From CBDCYN01 sp965224205 (lineage in GTDB: Bacteria; Planctomycetota; Phycisphaerae; Phycisphaerales; Phycisphaeraceae), in assembly GCA_965224205.1 (NCBI GenBank), contig CBDCYN010000016.1, positions 62,001 to 126,000 on the forward strand: 64,000 nucleotides of DNA, written 5' to 3'. Shown here piece by piece: positions 33,441 through 42,638 of the stretch (positions are counted from its first letter, which is position 1; each line of letters begins with the position of its first letter). Under the pieces are notes generated by a model. The model was not told the DNA's origin. It saw only the letters and a program-made list of their open reading frames with translations, and ran no database searches. A program made the translations under genes and the position numbers.

Positions 33441-34874
33441 ATGAGACACGTAAAGATCATCTTCATATTGACCCTCGCTTTGTTTGCGATGGTCGCCACC
33501 CCTGCCACCGCGCGCAACGTCGACCTCTCCACCGTCCCGTCGCGCGACACGGTTCAGCTGACCATCTACAACTCCGAAGACCTCACCCTCGTGCGCGAAA
33601 CCCGCAAGGTCAGCTTTAAGCAGGGGGTCAACCCGCTTCAGTTCTCCTGGGCCAACACCCTGATCGATCCGACCTCCGTGGAGCTGCGGTTCCTGACCGA
33701 CCCCGACCGGCTCGAGGTCCTCGACACGACCTACCCCCACGATAAACCACAGATGCTCTACTGGAACGTTGCCAGCGAGTTCAACGGGGAAGCCACGATC
33801 GAGATCAGCTACTTCACTAGCGGGATCACCTGGTCAGCCGATTATGTAGCCATCACCAACCCCCAGGAAACCGAGATGGGGTTCGAGGGCTTCGTGCGTG
33901 TCCACAACAACAGCGGCGAAGAATACGAAGACGCCCAGGTCCGCCTCGTGGTAGGCACGATCAACCTCGTCGAAAAAATCGCCCAGCTCGCGCAGGTGCG
34001 CATGGACCAGGTCGGGGCCCTGGCGGGCGGGAGGATGCGAGAACTCCGCAACATGGCGGCCAAGAAAGCGATGGCCCGCAGCGAGATGGCGAACCTGATG
34101 TCCGCTGACGCCGCCGCCCCCATGGCCCAGGAAAAGCAGATCATCAAAGAGGGCCTTAGCGAATACTTCATCTACACCATCGACGGGACCGAGACCATCG
34201 CCAACGGCTGGTCGAAGCGGATGCGCAGCTTCGAGGGCACGACCGTCCCGTTCAAGATCCAGTACCGCTACCGCCCCAGGGAATACGGCGACCGGCTCGT
34301 GCGGATGTATCTATTAAGGAACGATGAGGAATCCCACCTCGGCACCACGCCCCTGCCCGATGGGGTCGTTCGCGTGTTCCGCAACAACGGCCGTGACGGG
34401 CTAAGCTTCCTCGTGTCCCAGCACATTAAATACGTGCCGATCGGGGACAAGATCGAGCTCAACCTCGGCCAGGACCCGAACGTCATCTTCGAGCTCGTCA
34501 AGCTCAAGTCCTGGCGTGACAACATCTGGATGCGGGTCCACGGGGCCAACGTGTTCCACCGCGTCGATGATGGGGATGTCCGCATCGACGTGCGCTCCAC
34601 CGTCGCCGGCTGGGACGACCACGAGCTATACACCCAGCGGATCCGCAACTACAGCCCCAAGCCGATCGACGTCGAGGTCCGCCGCACCTATGGCGGGCAC
34701 GTGGTATTCCGCAGCGCGTTAGACCCGAAGCTGCACGATTATCAGACCGTCCAGTTTTCCACCCAGGTCCCCGTCGCCCAGACGTCCGACCTGCTGTTCG
34801 AGGTCCTCCGCCACCAGGGCCGCAACGCCAAGCAGAACAACGTCACCCTCGAGCAGGCCCAGCTCCGTTGGTAA
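33441..34874 (+). CDS. Exported DUF4139-like protein, copy 2
   Basis: 477 residues. Signal peptide MRHVKIIFILTLALFAMVAT...ATA. It shares with copy 1 the QGVNPLQFSWANTLIDPTSVE block, DGVVRVFRNNGRDGLSFL and the terminal beta-sandwich (YTQRIRNYSPKPIDVEVRRTYGG). It contains in addition a helical segment at about 175-235 (VEKIAQLAQVRMDQVGALAGG...). AAGGA lies 8-9 bases before ATG 33441. It probably arose by duplication of its neighbour or the reverse. The role is unknown. Confidence 0.72.
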   Translation: MRHVKIIFILTLALFAMVATPATARNVDLSTVPSRDTVQLTIYNSEDLTLVRETRKVSFKQGVNPLQFSWANTLIDPTSVELRFLTDPDRLEVLDTTYPHDKPQMLYWNVASEFNGEATIEISYFTSGITWSADYVAITNPQETEMGFEGFVRVHNNSGEEYEDAQVRLVVGTINLVEKIAQLAQVRMDQVGALAGGRMRELRNMAAKKAMARSEMANLMSADAAAPMAQEKQIIKEGLSEYFIYTIDGTETIANGWSKRMRSFEGTTVPFKIQYRYRPREYGDRLVRMYLLRNDEESHLGTTPLPDGVVRVFRNNGRDGLSFLVSQHIKYVPIGDKIELNLGQDPNVIFELVKLKSWRDNIWMRVHGANVFHRVDDGDVRIDVRSTVAGWDDHELYTQRIRNYSPKPIDVEVRRTYGGHVVFRSALDPKLHDYQTVQFSTQVPVAQTSDLLFEVLRHQGRNAKQNNVTLEQAQLRW

Positions 34875-34930
34875 AACGTCTTGTGACCCGTGGACCTATA
34901 GTGTTTTCAAAGTTCGTGTAGAGTTCCGCA

Positions 34931-35113
34931 GCGAGCCGCGACCATGAGGCAGCGGGTTCTTTCGACAGATCACCATACGTACAGGCTCTACGCGAAACGA
35001 GGAAAATGCTATAGCTACACGCCCCGGCTAAAAACAGACATCCTTCACTTAAAGGGTTTCCCGAAAGGGTGTACCACATTCATCGCGAGCCGCGACCATG
35101 AGGCAGCAGGTTT
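34931..35113 (+). repeat. Two copies of a short GCGAGCCGCGACCATGAGGC repeat
   Basis: GCGAGCCGCGACCATGAGGC followed by AGCGGGTT occurs at 34931-34961 and again, slightly changed, at 35094-35113. A further copy lies inverted at 54458-54489 and a partial one at 54301-54316. The rest of the 590-bp spacer (34875-35464) has no supported gene. Confidence 0.75.
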
Positions 35114-35286
35114 CGGCGCGGTGAGGGTCGTCCAAATCAGGTACATGAAAACGGGAAACGCGCTAAGCCTTTCATTTCTATCGCCTCGATCTTGACGGCC
35201 TAAACGCCTGCCTATAAAGGGCTTGGAGTGCGTGATGCCATATCAATTTCTCGCCCCATCGTCTTCCCTATTTTACGAAGGCATGG

Positions 35287-35322
35287 AAGGCGGTGAAGGC
35301 CACCAGAGCGGCAAAGGCGGTG
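35287..35322 (+). repeat. Purine-rich leader repeat upstream of exported paralogue 1
   Basis: AAGGCGGTGAAGGCCACCAG continuing AGCGGCAAAGGCGGTG, built from 9-base units of the type AAGGCGGTG / AAGGCCACC. Related stretches precede paralogue 2 (37598-37635) and paralogue 3 (40474-40520). It lies 143 bp before ATG 35465. Confidence 0.65.
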
Positions 35323-35464
35323 TTGGCAGGATCTTAAAGCCTTCAAAAGAAAAGATTTGGGCGAGGGTACGTGCCTCCGGTAAAGGCAAATCGTTTAATG
35401 ATTAGTACCGACGGATTCAACTGACCCATGCAATTAATCGATCTGGTCCTTATAGGAGAAAGCC

Positions 35465-37483
35465 ATGAGAAAATCGAAACGATCCCGCATCTCTCGGGGG
35501 GCTCTCTACACCGCCGCCGCTGCTCTGGGCGTGGGGGTCTATGGCTGGTTCAACGGCGACCCGCACCCCAGCCGTGCGGCTGATGGCAACGCGATCGAAG
35601 ATTACGTGCTCTACGGGATTGACCCAGCCACCGCCGCGTTGGTCCGGTACGACTTTGCCAGCGGCAGCTCCTCGACCGTTGGGACGATCCAAGGCTCCTC
35701 GGGCGGGCCGATGACCGGCATCGAGGCCTCGGCCCATTTCCCCGGCTTCTCGAATATCTATGGCTTCTGGTACGACTCGTCTCAGGAGCTTTCCAAGCTG
35801 GTGTATATCAAACCTGGAACCGCCCAGGCGACCGTGGTCGGCAGTGACCTGGGGCCCGAAAAAATCACCGGCGCCTGCGCGGTCAATCCTGTCGGAACGA
35901 CCACGTATGACGTCTACGCCCTCCAAGATGCGGACGTCGTCCCGTTCAACATCAATGAGATCGTCGGTAAGAACACCGGCACACTTACCCCCAGCGACCC
36001 GTTCGCCGCCCGTGTGACCGTCCTGGGAGCCGCGATCAGCTACGGGGGGATGTACGACATCCCGGTGACCGTGCGGGTTAATATCGGCGGGGCGACGATC
36101 GACCCGTTCGGGGCGGCCTCTTCGCCCGTGGGCAGCAACGTCAACGACGGGCAGTCCCATAGCTACGTCCTGCCCAGCGTCTACCCCGGCCTCACGCAGA
36201 TCTCGGTTGGGGCCAAGTCGTGGATCAAGACCGACACCGCCCTCGACGGCTCGCTCAACAGCCACTGGGTCGGCGACATCGCCGTCGATTCGAGCCAGAA
36301 CACCTATAACGTCATCGCCCTTCGCGACGGCGACCCGGTGCCGCAGATCTCCGGGTTCCTCAGCCAGGCTTCGGTCGAAAACTTCCTTGACGATTTCGTC
36401 GATCACACCACCAACACCATTGTGCTGGGCGAGAACCAGATCATCTACCTCTTCGAGCTCGGCTCGCAGGTCCTGGCCGACCCCTACGGGTCCAGCGAAC
36501 TGACCGTCATCGATAGCGACATCATGACCACCGACCCGCTTACCACAGACGGGATGACGAGTGAACCGATGGTGATGGACGACGGCAGCTCCACCACCAT
36601 GCTCGAGCCGACCACGACGCTTGATCCCTCTCAGGATTTCCAAGACCTGGTCGTGCTCGTGACGCTCTCGACGGACACCGCCGACCTCGTCACCGGGCAG
36701 GTGGTCACCGGCGTCATCGGCGGTTCGATGAACATCAATCCTAATAACAGCCCGCACAGCATCTTTGAGCTCTACAAGAGCGGCGGGGGGGTGATCACCC
36801 GTGACGACCTGCACAACGCGACCGCCTCGGACGTCACCGACGCGGGCGTCTACTACTCCGGCGGGGCTACGAGCATCCGCGTTAAGCCCAAGGGCAACGG
36901 CTCCCAGAACACCCTGCTGGTCGACGGGGTCGTGTACCGGCTCAAGAACAACACCACGTATATCTTCACCGCCCCCACCATGACCGTTAACGTCCACAAC
37001 ACCCAGTACCCCGAGAACGGCTCGCTGCCCATGGGCCATTGGTGGATCGATATCTCCACCACCGGCGACCTCCAGGACGGTGACGATACCGACGACCCCA
37101 GCACGGTCAGCCAGATCGTCAAGGTCGACCATCAGAACGGCGGGTACACCCCGGTGATGCAGCTAAGCCAGCCCTACTCAAGCATCGCCTCACTCGATGG
37201 GCAGGTGTTCTACGCCACAGCCGGCAAGCAGGTGTACATGATCGACACCGCCGCCGGCACCGAGACCCTGCTCAAAGACCACCTGATCGGCAACTTCACC
37301 GGCATGGGCTTCGCCGGCTCGACTCTCTATTCCTTCGGGGCGGTGACCGACAAGCTGTACAGCCTCAACCAGGCTAATGGCTCGATCAACGGGACCGGCG
37401 TGAGCGTTGGGGCCACGGACCTGGGCACGATCGTCCTCACCCCGGCAGCCAGCGACATCGCCGCTGTCTCCAGCTTCGATTAA
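35465..37483 (+). CDS. Exported array paralogue 1, unknown function
   Basis: 672 residues. A basic start and hydrophobic stretch (RGALYTAAAALGVGVYGWFN) act as signal or anchor, followed by GDPHPSRAA. Blade-like units come next (VLYGIDPATAALVRYDF; MTGIEASAHFPGFSNIYGFW), then VTVLGAAISYGGMYDIPVTV, a Thr/Met-rich linker (about 340-385), DFQDLVVLVTLS (calcium-binding DUF4114-like in flavour), a block ITRDDLHNATASDV...RLKNNTTYIF, and a C-terminal propeller-like end (GQVFYATAGKQVYMIDTAAG). It ends SSFD. Paralogous with the next two genes. AGGAG lies 8 bases before ATG. Surface or extracellular location is inferred. Confidence 0.75.
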   Translation: MRKSKRSRISRGALYTAAAALGVGVYGWFNGDPHPSRAADGNAIEDYVLYGIDPATAALVRYDFASGSSSTVGTIQGSSGGPMTGIEASAHFPGFSNIYGFWYDSSQELSKLVYIKPGTAQATVVGSDLGPEKITGACAVNPVGTTTYDVYALQDADVVPFNINEIVGKNTGTLTPSDPFAARVTVLGAAISYGGMYDIPVTVRVNIGGATIDPFGAASSPVGSNVNDGQSHSYVLPSVYPGLTQISVGAKSWIKTDTALDGSLNSHWVGDIAVDSSQNTYNVIALRDGDPVPQISGFLSQASVENFLDDFVDHTTNTIVLGENQIIYLFELGSQVLADPYGSSELTVIDSDIMTTDPLTTDGMTSEPMVMDDGSSTTMLEPTTTLDPSQDFQDLVVLVTLSTDTADLVTGQVVTGVIGGSMNINPNNSPHSIFELYKSGGGVITRDDLHNATASDVTDAGVYYSGGATSIRVKPKGNGSQNTLLVDGVVYRLKNNTTYIFTAPTMTVNVHNTQYPENGSLPMGHWWIDISTTGDLQDGDDTDDPSTVSQIVKVDHQNGGYTPVMQLSQPYSSIASLDGQVFYATAGKQVYMIDTAAGTETLLKDHLIGNFTGMGFAGSTLYSFGAVTDKLYSLNQANGSINGTGVSVGATDLGTIVLTPAASDIAAVSSFD

Positions 37484-37526
37484 TCTCAAGGGTTGATCAA
37501 AAAAATAAGGGATTTCATGGCTTTAG

Positions 37527-37551
37527 GGGCCCGCACGGCGCGGGCCTTTTT
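37527..37551 (+). terminator. Terminator after array paralogue 1
   Basis: GGCCCGC ACGGC GCGGGCC followed by TTTTTT: a 7-bp stem, 5-base loop and T-run, 43 bp after the stop. Confidence 0.9.
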
Positions 37552-37597
37552 TCTTGGAGGGTTAACCTGTCTTGACCTTCCCTATCTTGGAATAGCC

Positions 37598-37635
37598 GCG
37601 AAGGTGGCGAAGGTGGCGAGGGTGGCAATAGCGGC
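37598..37635 (+). repeat. Purine-rich leader repeat upstream of exported paralogue 2
   Basis: GCGAAGGTGGCGAAGGTGGC continuing GAGGGTGGCAATAGCGGC: three to four 9-base units (GAAGGTGGC). Same type as 35287-35322 and 40474-40520, 143 bp before ATG 37778. Confidence 0.65.
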
Positions 37636-37777
37636 ACAGAACACAATGCAACCAATTGATATATATAAATTTATGCAATAATCGATAGCTTGGACCATCG
37701 TCGGATCGTTTACTGTAATTACAGTTCAACTCAACTTGAGTACCAATTCAATCGATCCGATGGGAGGAGACCACACC

Positions 37778-40189
37778 ATGAACGACGACCGCAACATCCG
37801 CTTCGGCAAGCAGGCCCTTCTGGCCGCCCTCGTAGCCACGGGCCTGGGGGCCTACGCTTGGTTCAACGGCAACCCACACACCATCCGGGCAGCCGAGCCG
37901 GACGGGTACGTCCTCTACGGCATCAAACCCGATACCGCCCAGCTGGTGCGGTACGATTTCACCGACGGGTCTTTGACCACGATGGGTACGGTCCAGGACC
38001 AAGCCCTCAACGCCCTGACCGGTATCGAGGGGGCCGCCTATTTCCCCGGGTTCTCCAACATCTTCGGGTTCTGGACCGACCCGTCCGACGACCTGACCAA
38101 GCTCGTTTACATCAGTGCTCTGACGGGTGACGCCGTGGTCATCGGCTCCGACCTGGGCCCCGAAAAAATCACCGGGGCTTGCGGGGTCAACACGAGCCCT
38201 ACGTCCTACCAGGTTTTCGCCCTCCAGGAGTCGGACGTGATCCCGTTCGACATCGACAACTCCGGCACCGGCACCGTCGCTGCTGAGGTCGTCCCGGATG
38301 ATCCCACCGCGGCCCGGGTCTCGGTGTTGGGGGCGGCGATCTCCTACGGCGGGCAGTATGAAATCCCGGTGACCGTCCGCGTTATGACCGGTTCGAACAC
38401 CTCCGACCCGTTCGGGGACGCCAACTTACCGGTCAACGGCGACGTCAACGACGGCCAGAACCCCCGTGCCCACGTTTTACCTAGCAACCTGGCCGCCGGC
38501 ACGGAAATCAACATCGGGGCCAAGGCATGGGTCAAGACCGACCCCGCTCTAGACGGCAGTCAGAACAGCCATTGGACCGTGCACATGGCCGTCGACTCCA
38601 CCCAAGCCACCAACAACATCATCACCCTCCGCAACGGCGATCCGGTGCCCCAGATCGGGGGCTTCCTTAACCAGGCCGACGTCCCCGAATACCTCAACGA
38701 CTACATCGACCACACCAATGACGTCATGCTCCTGGGCGAAAGCCAGGCGATCTACCTGTTCGAGCTGGGTTCGACGGTGACGGTCGACCCGGTCGCCTCG
38801 CCCGGATCGCTGACCGCTGCGCAGGACTTCCAAGACCTGGTCGTGCTCGTGACTATGGCGCCCGAGCCCCAGGAGTTAAACACCGGCAACGTCACCAGCG
38901 GGGTGATTAGTGGGAGTTTCAATCTCAACCCCAACAACAGCGAACATTTTGTTTTTGAGCTCACCAAGCCCGACGATTCGCTGATCACCCGTGACGATCT
39001 GCTTAACGCCACCACCGCGGACCTCGACCCCAGCGGCGTGTACTACTCCGGCTCGGCCAAAAAAATCCGGTTCAAGCCACGAGGTAACGGCGCCCAGAGC
39101 TCGGTCACTATCGACGGCCAGCCGTACACGCTCAAGAACAACACCACGTACACGTTCGAATCTCCAACCATGACCGTGACGATTCAACACAACTCAGCGA
39201 CGGGCTCGGTTGAAACGTTGCGAGATGAGTTCAACAGCGCCTCGTACAGCAACAACGACGGGACGCAGAACTTCTCGTCCTCCTGGTATCCGGACACCGG
39301 TGCGGGCAGTGGGTCACGACGTGTCGAAAGTGGTGAGTTTAGGATTGATAACAGCGACGGCGGCGACGCGTTCGACGAGCTCGCCAGGCGTGACTTCGAC
39401 CTCTCCGGCGCTACCACCGCGACCCTGACCCTCGATTATTCTGGGGTTAAAGCCTACGAAGACACCGATAACAGCGAACAAGCGGACCAGTTCCACATCG
39501 CCATCTCAAACGACGGGGGGACGACTGTAGTTGCAATGGCAACTAATACCATTAGTGGCACCGTCGGAAGCAACAGTGTTTCATTCAATCTAGAAGACTA
39601 TGTCACGCTTACCGGTAACATGACTTTAAGCATCCGCCCCACCACGGGGAGTTTCCAGCAGGCCGGGGAATACCTCAGCATCGACAATGTCCAGATCGAG
39701 CACAACGGCGGCGCGGCGGCGGCCGGCAGCCCCGTCCCCATGGGTGGCTGGGGAGTGACCCTCTCCACCACCGGCGACCTGACCGACGGCCACCCCGGTG
39801 ACGACCCGACCAAGGCCAGCCAGATCATCCTCGTCGACCAGAAGACCGGCGGTTTCACCCCGATGATGCAGCTGAGCCTGCCGTACACCGGTTTGGCGTC
39901 GGTCGACGGCCAGACGTTCTACGCGGTTAGCGGCGAAAAGATCTACCTGATCGACACGGCCGCCCAGACCGAGACCCTGCTCGACGACCACCCCAGCGCC
40001 GATCTTTCCGCCCTGGGCTTTGCCGGCTCAAACCTCCAGGTCTTCACGAAGACCACCGACAACGTCCATGAGATCAGCACCTCCACCGGCGAGTTCGATG
40101 CGTCTGGAGTCGGGATGGGCATCGCGGATTTAGAGACGATCATGTTCACCCCGCTTAGCAAAGACCCCGGCAAGGCCACTTTCGATTAA
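37778..40189 (+). CDS. Exported array paralogue 2, with an inserted beta-domain
   Basis: 803 residues; GGAGGAG precedes ATG 37778. Same plan as paralogue 1: hydrophobic start ending YAWFNGNPHTIRAAE, VLYGIKPDTAQLVRYDF, FPGFSNIFGFW, SDLGPEKITGACGV, DFQDLVVLVTM and the ITRDDLLNATTADL...LKNNTTYTF block. An extra domain of about 170 residues (about 472-645) begins LRDEFNSASYSNNDGTQNFS, resembling a jelly-roll surface module, and sits before the shared GGWGVTLSTTG end. It ends KATFD. Function unknown; probably exported and abundant. Confidence 0.75.
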   Translation: MNDDRNIRFGKQALLAALVATGLGAYAWFNGNPHTIRAAEPDGYVLYGIKPDTAQLVRYDFTDGSLTTMGTVQDQALNALTGIEGAAYFPGFSNIFGFWTDPSDDLTKLVYISALTGDAVVIGSDLGPEKITGACGVNTSPTSYQVFALQESDVIPFDIDNSGTGTVAAEVVPDDPTAARVSVLGAAISYGGQYEIPVTVRVMTGSNTSDPFGDANLPVNGDVNDGQNPRAHVLPSNLAAGTEINIGAKAWVKTDPALDGSQNSHWTVHMAVDSTQATNNIITLRNGDPVPQIGGFLNQADVPEYLNDYIDHTNDVMLLGESQAIYLFELGSTVTVDPVASPGSLTAAQDFQDLVVLVTMAPEPQELNTGNVTSGVISGSFNLNPNNSEHFVFELTKPDDSLITRDDLLNATTADLDPSGVYYSGSAKKIRFKPRGNGAQSSVTIDGQPYTLKNNTTYTFESPTMTVTIQHNSATGSVETLRDEFNSASYSNNDGTQNFSSSWYPDTGAGSGSRRVESGEFRIDNSDGGDAFDELARRDFDLSGATTATLTLDYSGVKAYEDTDNSEQADQFHIAISNDGGTTVVAMATNTISGTVGSNSVSFNLEDYVTLTGNMTLSIRPTTGSFQQAGEYLSIDNVQIEHNGGAAAAGSPVPMGGWGVTLSTTGDLTDGHPGDDPTKASQIILVDQKTGGFTPMMQLSLPYTGLASVDGQTFYAVSGEKIYLIDTAAQTETLLDDHPSADLSALGFAGSNLQVFTKTTDNVHEISTSTGEFDASGVGMGIADLETIMFTPLSKDPGKATFD

Positions 40190-40214
40190 ATCGGATACAC
40201 CACGTTACACTCCA

Positions 40215-40242
40215 AGGCCCGCATGATGCGGGTCTTTTTTTT
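40215..40242 (+). terminator. Terminator after array paralogue 2
   Basis: CCCGCAT GATGCGGG stem-loop, extended by GG/TC pairs, followed by T8, about 30 bp after the stop. Confidence 0.9.
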
Positions 40243-40473
40243 GTCGGACGTCCTGAAGCACCACCCGTGCCGCCTCATATCCGTCGTCGCTCGAACCGAT
40301 AAAACCTAAAGCGTTGACCGACGGATCACTTGCGGCGACGGGCAGCGATCTATCGGCTCGAGGTCATCTCTCTTGGAGGCCCAAACCGATAGGTCAAGGA
40401 AGCGGCTTCAAGCAAGCGACAGACTTGCCTGTTTTATCAGGGCCGCGAAGACCCTAACGCTTGCGGAAAAACC

Positions 40474-40520
40474 CAAGGCGGTGAACGCCACGAAAGCGAC
40501 AAAGGTGATGAATGCCACGG
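40474..40520 (+). repeat. Purine-rich leader repeat upstream of exported paralogue 3
   Basis: AAGGCGGTGAACGCCACGAA continuing AGCGACAAAGGTGATGAATGCCACGG, the closest relative of the copy at 35287. It lies about 130 bp before ATG 40652. Confidence 0.65.
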
Positions 40521-40651
40521 AGGCAAATCGACAACATCTGAATATTGAGAGAATTACGGCGTTAAGCTGGGCTTGGGGTCCACCGAATCGTTTAATCCTC
40601 ATATAGACGGTGGCTGATCCAGATTTAGCTTAGCCGTTTGGGAGAAAGGTC

Positions 40652-42190
40652 ATGAGGAAGCCAAGAAATCCACGAGCCAAAGCGCTGCTCTACACCGGCG
40701 TTGCCGCGATGGGGATCGGCCTCTACGGCTGGTACAACGGCGACCCGCACCCCAGCATGGCCTCCGGGGGTGACCCGCTCGAAGAATTCGCCCTGTACGG
40801 GATCGGCACCCAGTCCGCTTCCCTGGGTCGGTACGATTTCACATCCGACACGCTCGACGTTATCGGAACGATTAGCGACGGGTCGACCGACCTGACCGGG
40901 ATCAAAGCCTCAGCGTATGTGCCCCGCAACTCGAAGATGTTCACCTTCTGGTCCGACCCCAGCGACGGGTTGACCAAGCTCGTTTACGTTGACTTGCAGA
41001 CCGCCAAGGCCACGCAGGTGGGGGTCGATATGGGCCTGGGCGAGGTCACCGCTGCGGTCGCGGCGATGCCCACCCCTAGCGCCGCGAGCCTGGGTGTCAA
41101 CGACCCCACCCCGGTCTCGGAGATCACCCAGTACGAGCTGTACGCGATCCAGGAGACCGACCCGTTCGCGTTCGCGATCACCGATAGCGAGGTCGTGCCC
41201 AGCGATACATTCGCCGTCCGGGTTACTGTCCTCGGGGCCGCCGTCTCATATGGCGGCACGTACGACATGCCCGTCACCGTACAGGTGCGGGTCGATAGCG
41301 ATACGAGTGAACCCTACGGCCCGTGGACACAGCCCGTCGACGGCAACGTCAATGATGACGCGGATGACGACGTCAACAACGATCCTCAGGACAACCCGAC
41401 CAACCACGTCTTACCGAACACCTACACCTCCGGGACGCCGGTGAGCATCCTCAGCAAGGTCTGGAACAAGACGGATTCCGGACTTTCTGGGCATGACAAC
41501 AGCCACTGGGAGGTCTATCGGACCGTGGACTCGAGCGTCGACAGCAATCGTGTCATCACGCTGCGGGATGGGGACCCGGTGCCCAATTACGACGCGTTCC
41601 TCGATCAAGCCACAATCGTCGATTTCCTCGAAGACTATATCGATTTTACCGACAACACGATCGATCTCGGACCCAATCAAGCGATCTACTTGATCGAGTA
41701 CAACAACGACCTAAGCAGCAGCGCCGCTGACTTTCAAGACCTGGTCGTGCTCGTGACCCTCGCTGAGGATACGATTGTCCTAAGCGATCCAGCGTACCCC
41801 GCCGAAGCCCAGCTGATCAAGGTCGACCCCACCAACGGGACCCGGACCACGCTGATGACCCTCGACCACCAGTTTGACGGTTTGGCCGCCCGGTCCGCTC
41901 AGACGTTCTACGCGACCGTAGGCGAGCAGGTGTACGAGCTGGACCCGGTCGCCGGGACCGAGACCCTCGTGGGCTCCACCGGCGGGGGGGACAACATGAA
42001 AGCCCTGGAGTTCGCCGGGTCAGCCCTGTACCGCGTTTCCACACACAACAACCAGTTGAGGGGCATCAATACCGCCACCGGGGCCTGGGTCGGGTCGGAG
42101 CTGAACGTTGGGAGCATGTCAAACGTCGGGACGATCCAGTTTATCCGGGTCGCTGATGAGCCGATCGATACCACCGCCAGTTACGATTAA
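40652..42190 (+). CDS. Exported array paralogue 3, short form
   Basis: 512 residues. N-terminus MRKPRNPRAKALLYTGVAAM then YGWYNGDPHPSMAS, as in paralogue 1. Shared blocks: ALYGIGTQSASLGRYDF, FWSDPSDGLTKLVYV, VTVLGAAVSYGGTYDMPVTV, LRDGDPVP, DFQDLVVLVTL and the propeller-like end TFYATVGEQVYELDPVAGTE. It lacks the middle NNTTY block of paralogues 1 and 2. An Asp/Asn-rich stretch (DDADDDVNNDPQDNP, about 232-246) could bind calcium. It ends TASYD. GGGAGAAAGG precedes ATG 40652. Unknown function. Confidence 0.75.
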   Translation: MRKPRNPRAKALLYTGVAAMGIGLYGWYNGDPHPSMASGGDPLEEFALYGIGTQSASLGRYDFTSDTLDVIGTISDGSTDLTGIKASAYVPRNSKMFTFWSDPSDGLTKLVYVDLQTAKATQVGVDMGLGEVTAAVAAMPTPSAASLGVNDPTPVSEITQYELYAIQETDPFAFAITDSEVVPSDTFAVRVTVLGAAVSYGGTYDMPVTVQVRVDSDTSEPYGPWTQPVDGNVNDDADDDVNNDPQDNPTNHVLPNTYTSGTPVSILSKVWNKTDSGLSGHDNSHWEVYRTVDSSVDSNRVITLRDGDPVPNYDAFLDQATIVDFLEDYIDFTDNTIDLGPNQAIYLIEYNNDLSSSAADFQDLVVLVTLAEDTIVLSDPAYPAEAQLIKVDPTNGTRTTLMTLDHQFDGLAARSAQTFYATVGEQVYELDPVAGTETLVGSTGGGDNMKALEFAGSALYRVSTHNNQLRGINTATGAWVGSELNVGSMSNVGTIQFIRVADEPIDTTASYD

Positions 42191-42330
42191 TCAAAAAAAC
42201 AGTGAACCCGTGATGTCCGCCAGGCGTAAAACATCAAAATGAGAACTTAGCCAGAACTATAAGTTAAATAGAAAGTCTCTTCTTCTCTCTCTACTCCATC
42301 ATCGTGTATGTGATCCATCAGGATCCCCGA

Positions 42331-42370
42331 CCGAAGCTCAGGGCACAACCCTGAGCTTCGGTTGGTTTTT
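42331..42370 (+). terminator. Terminator after array paralogue 3
   Basis: A perfect 13-bp stem CCGAAGCTCAGGG / CCCTGAGCTTCGG with a 5-base loop, followed by TTGG and T5. The remaining 42371-42638 contains an AT-rich patch at about 42430-42475 and no gene. Confidence 0.9.
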
Positions 42371-42638
42371 AGGGGGGTGGGGATTTGGACACCCGCAGCC
42401 GGTCAATCGTTTCACAATTCATTGCTAGCAGCCAGAATCATTTTAAATAATTGTTTTTTTATGTACTTAGAATGCATGCGGGCAGTGGGGGTCGATGAGG
42501 CCCCCGTACACCCTCACGGTTGTCTATCCGATTGCTAACCTAATGCTCATCATCGGGGTTTAAATTATGCTCGCGTTTCGGGCGGCCGAGTGGCTGCCTG
42601 AACGGGGTAGTTGACCTGAAATGAAATGGAGACCTTCA

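Noticed and set aside
34875..35464. Small protein genes at 34944-35195 and 35223-35405
   Set aside because: They overlap repeat units, show no conserved residues and lack consistent ribosome-binding sites.
35450..37132. 560-codon open frame on the minus strand
   Set aside because: It lies entirely opposite the first exported paralogue, is rich in Val, Asp, Gly and Arg with no motif, and reflects codon bias of the real gene.
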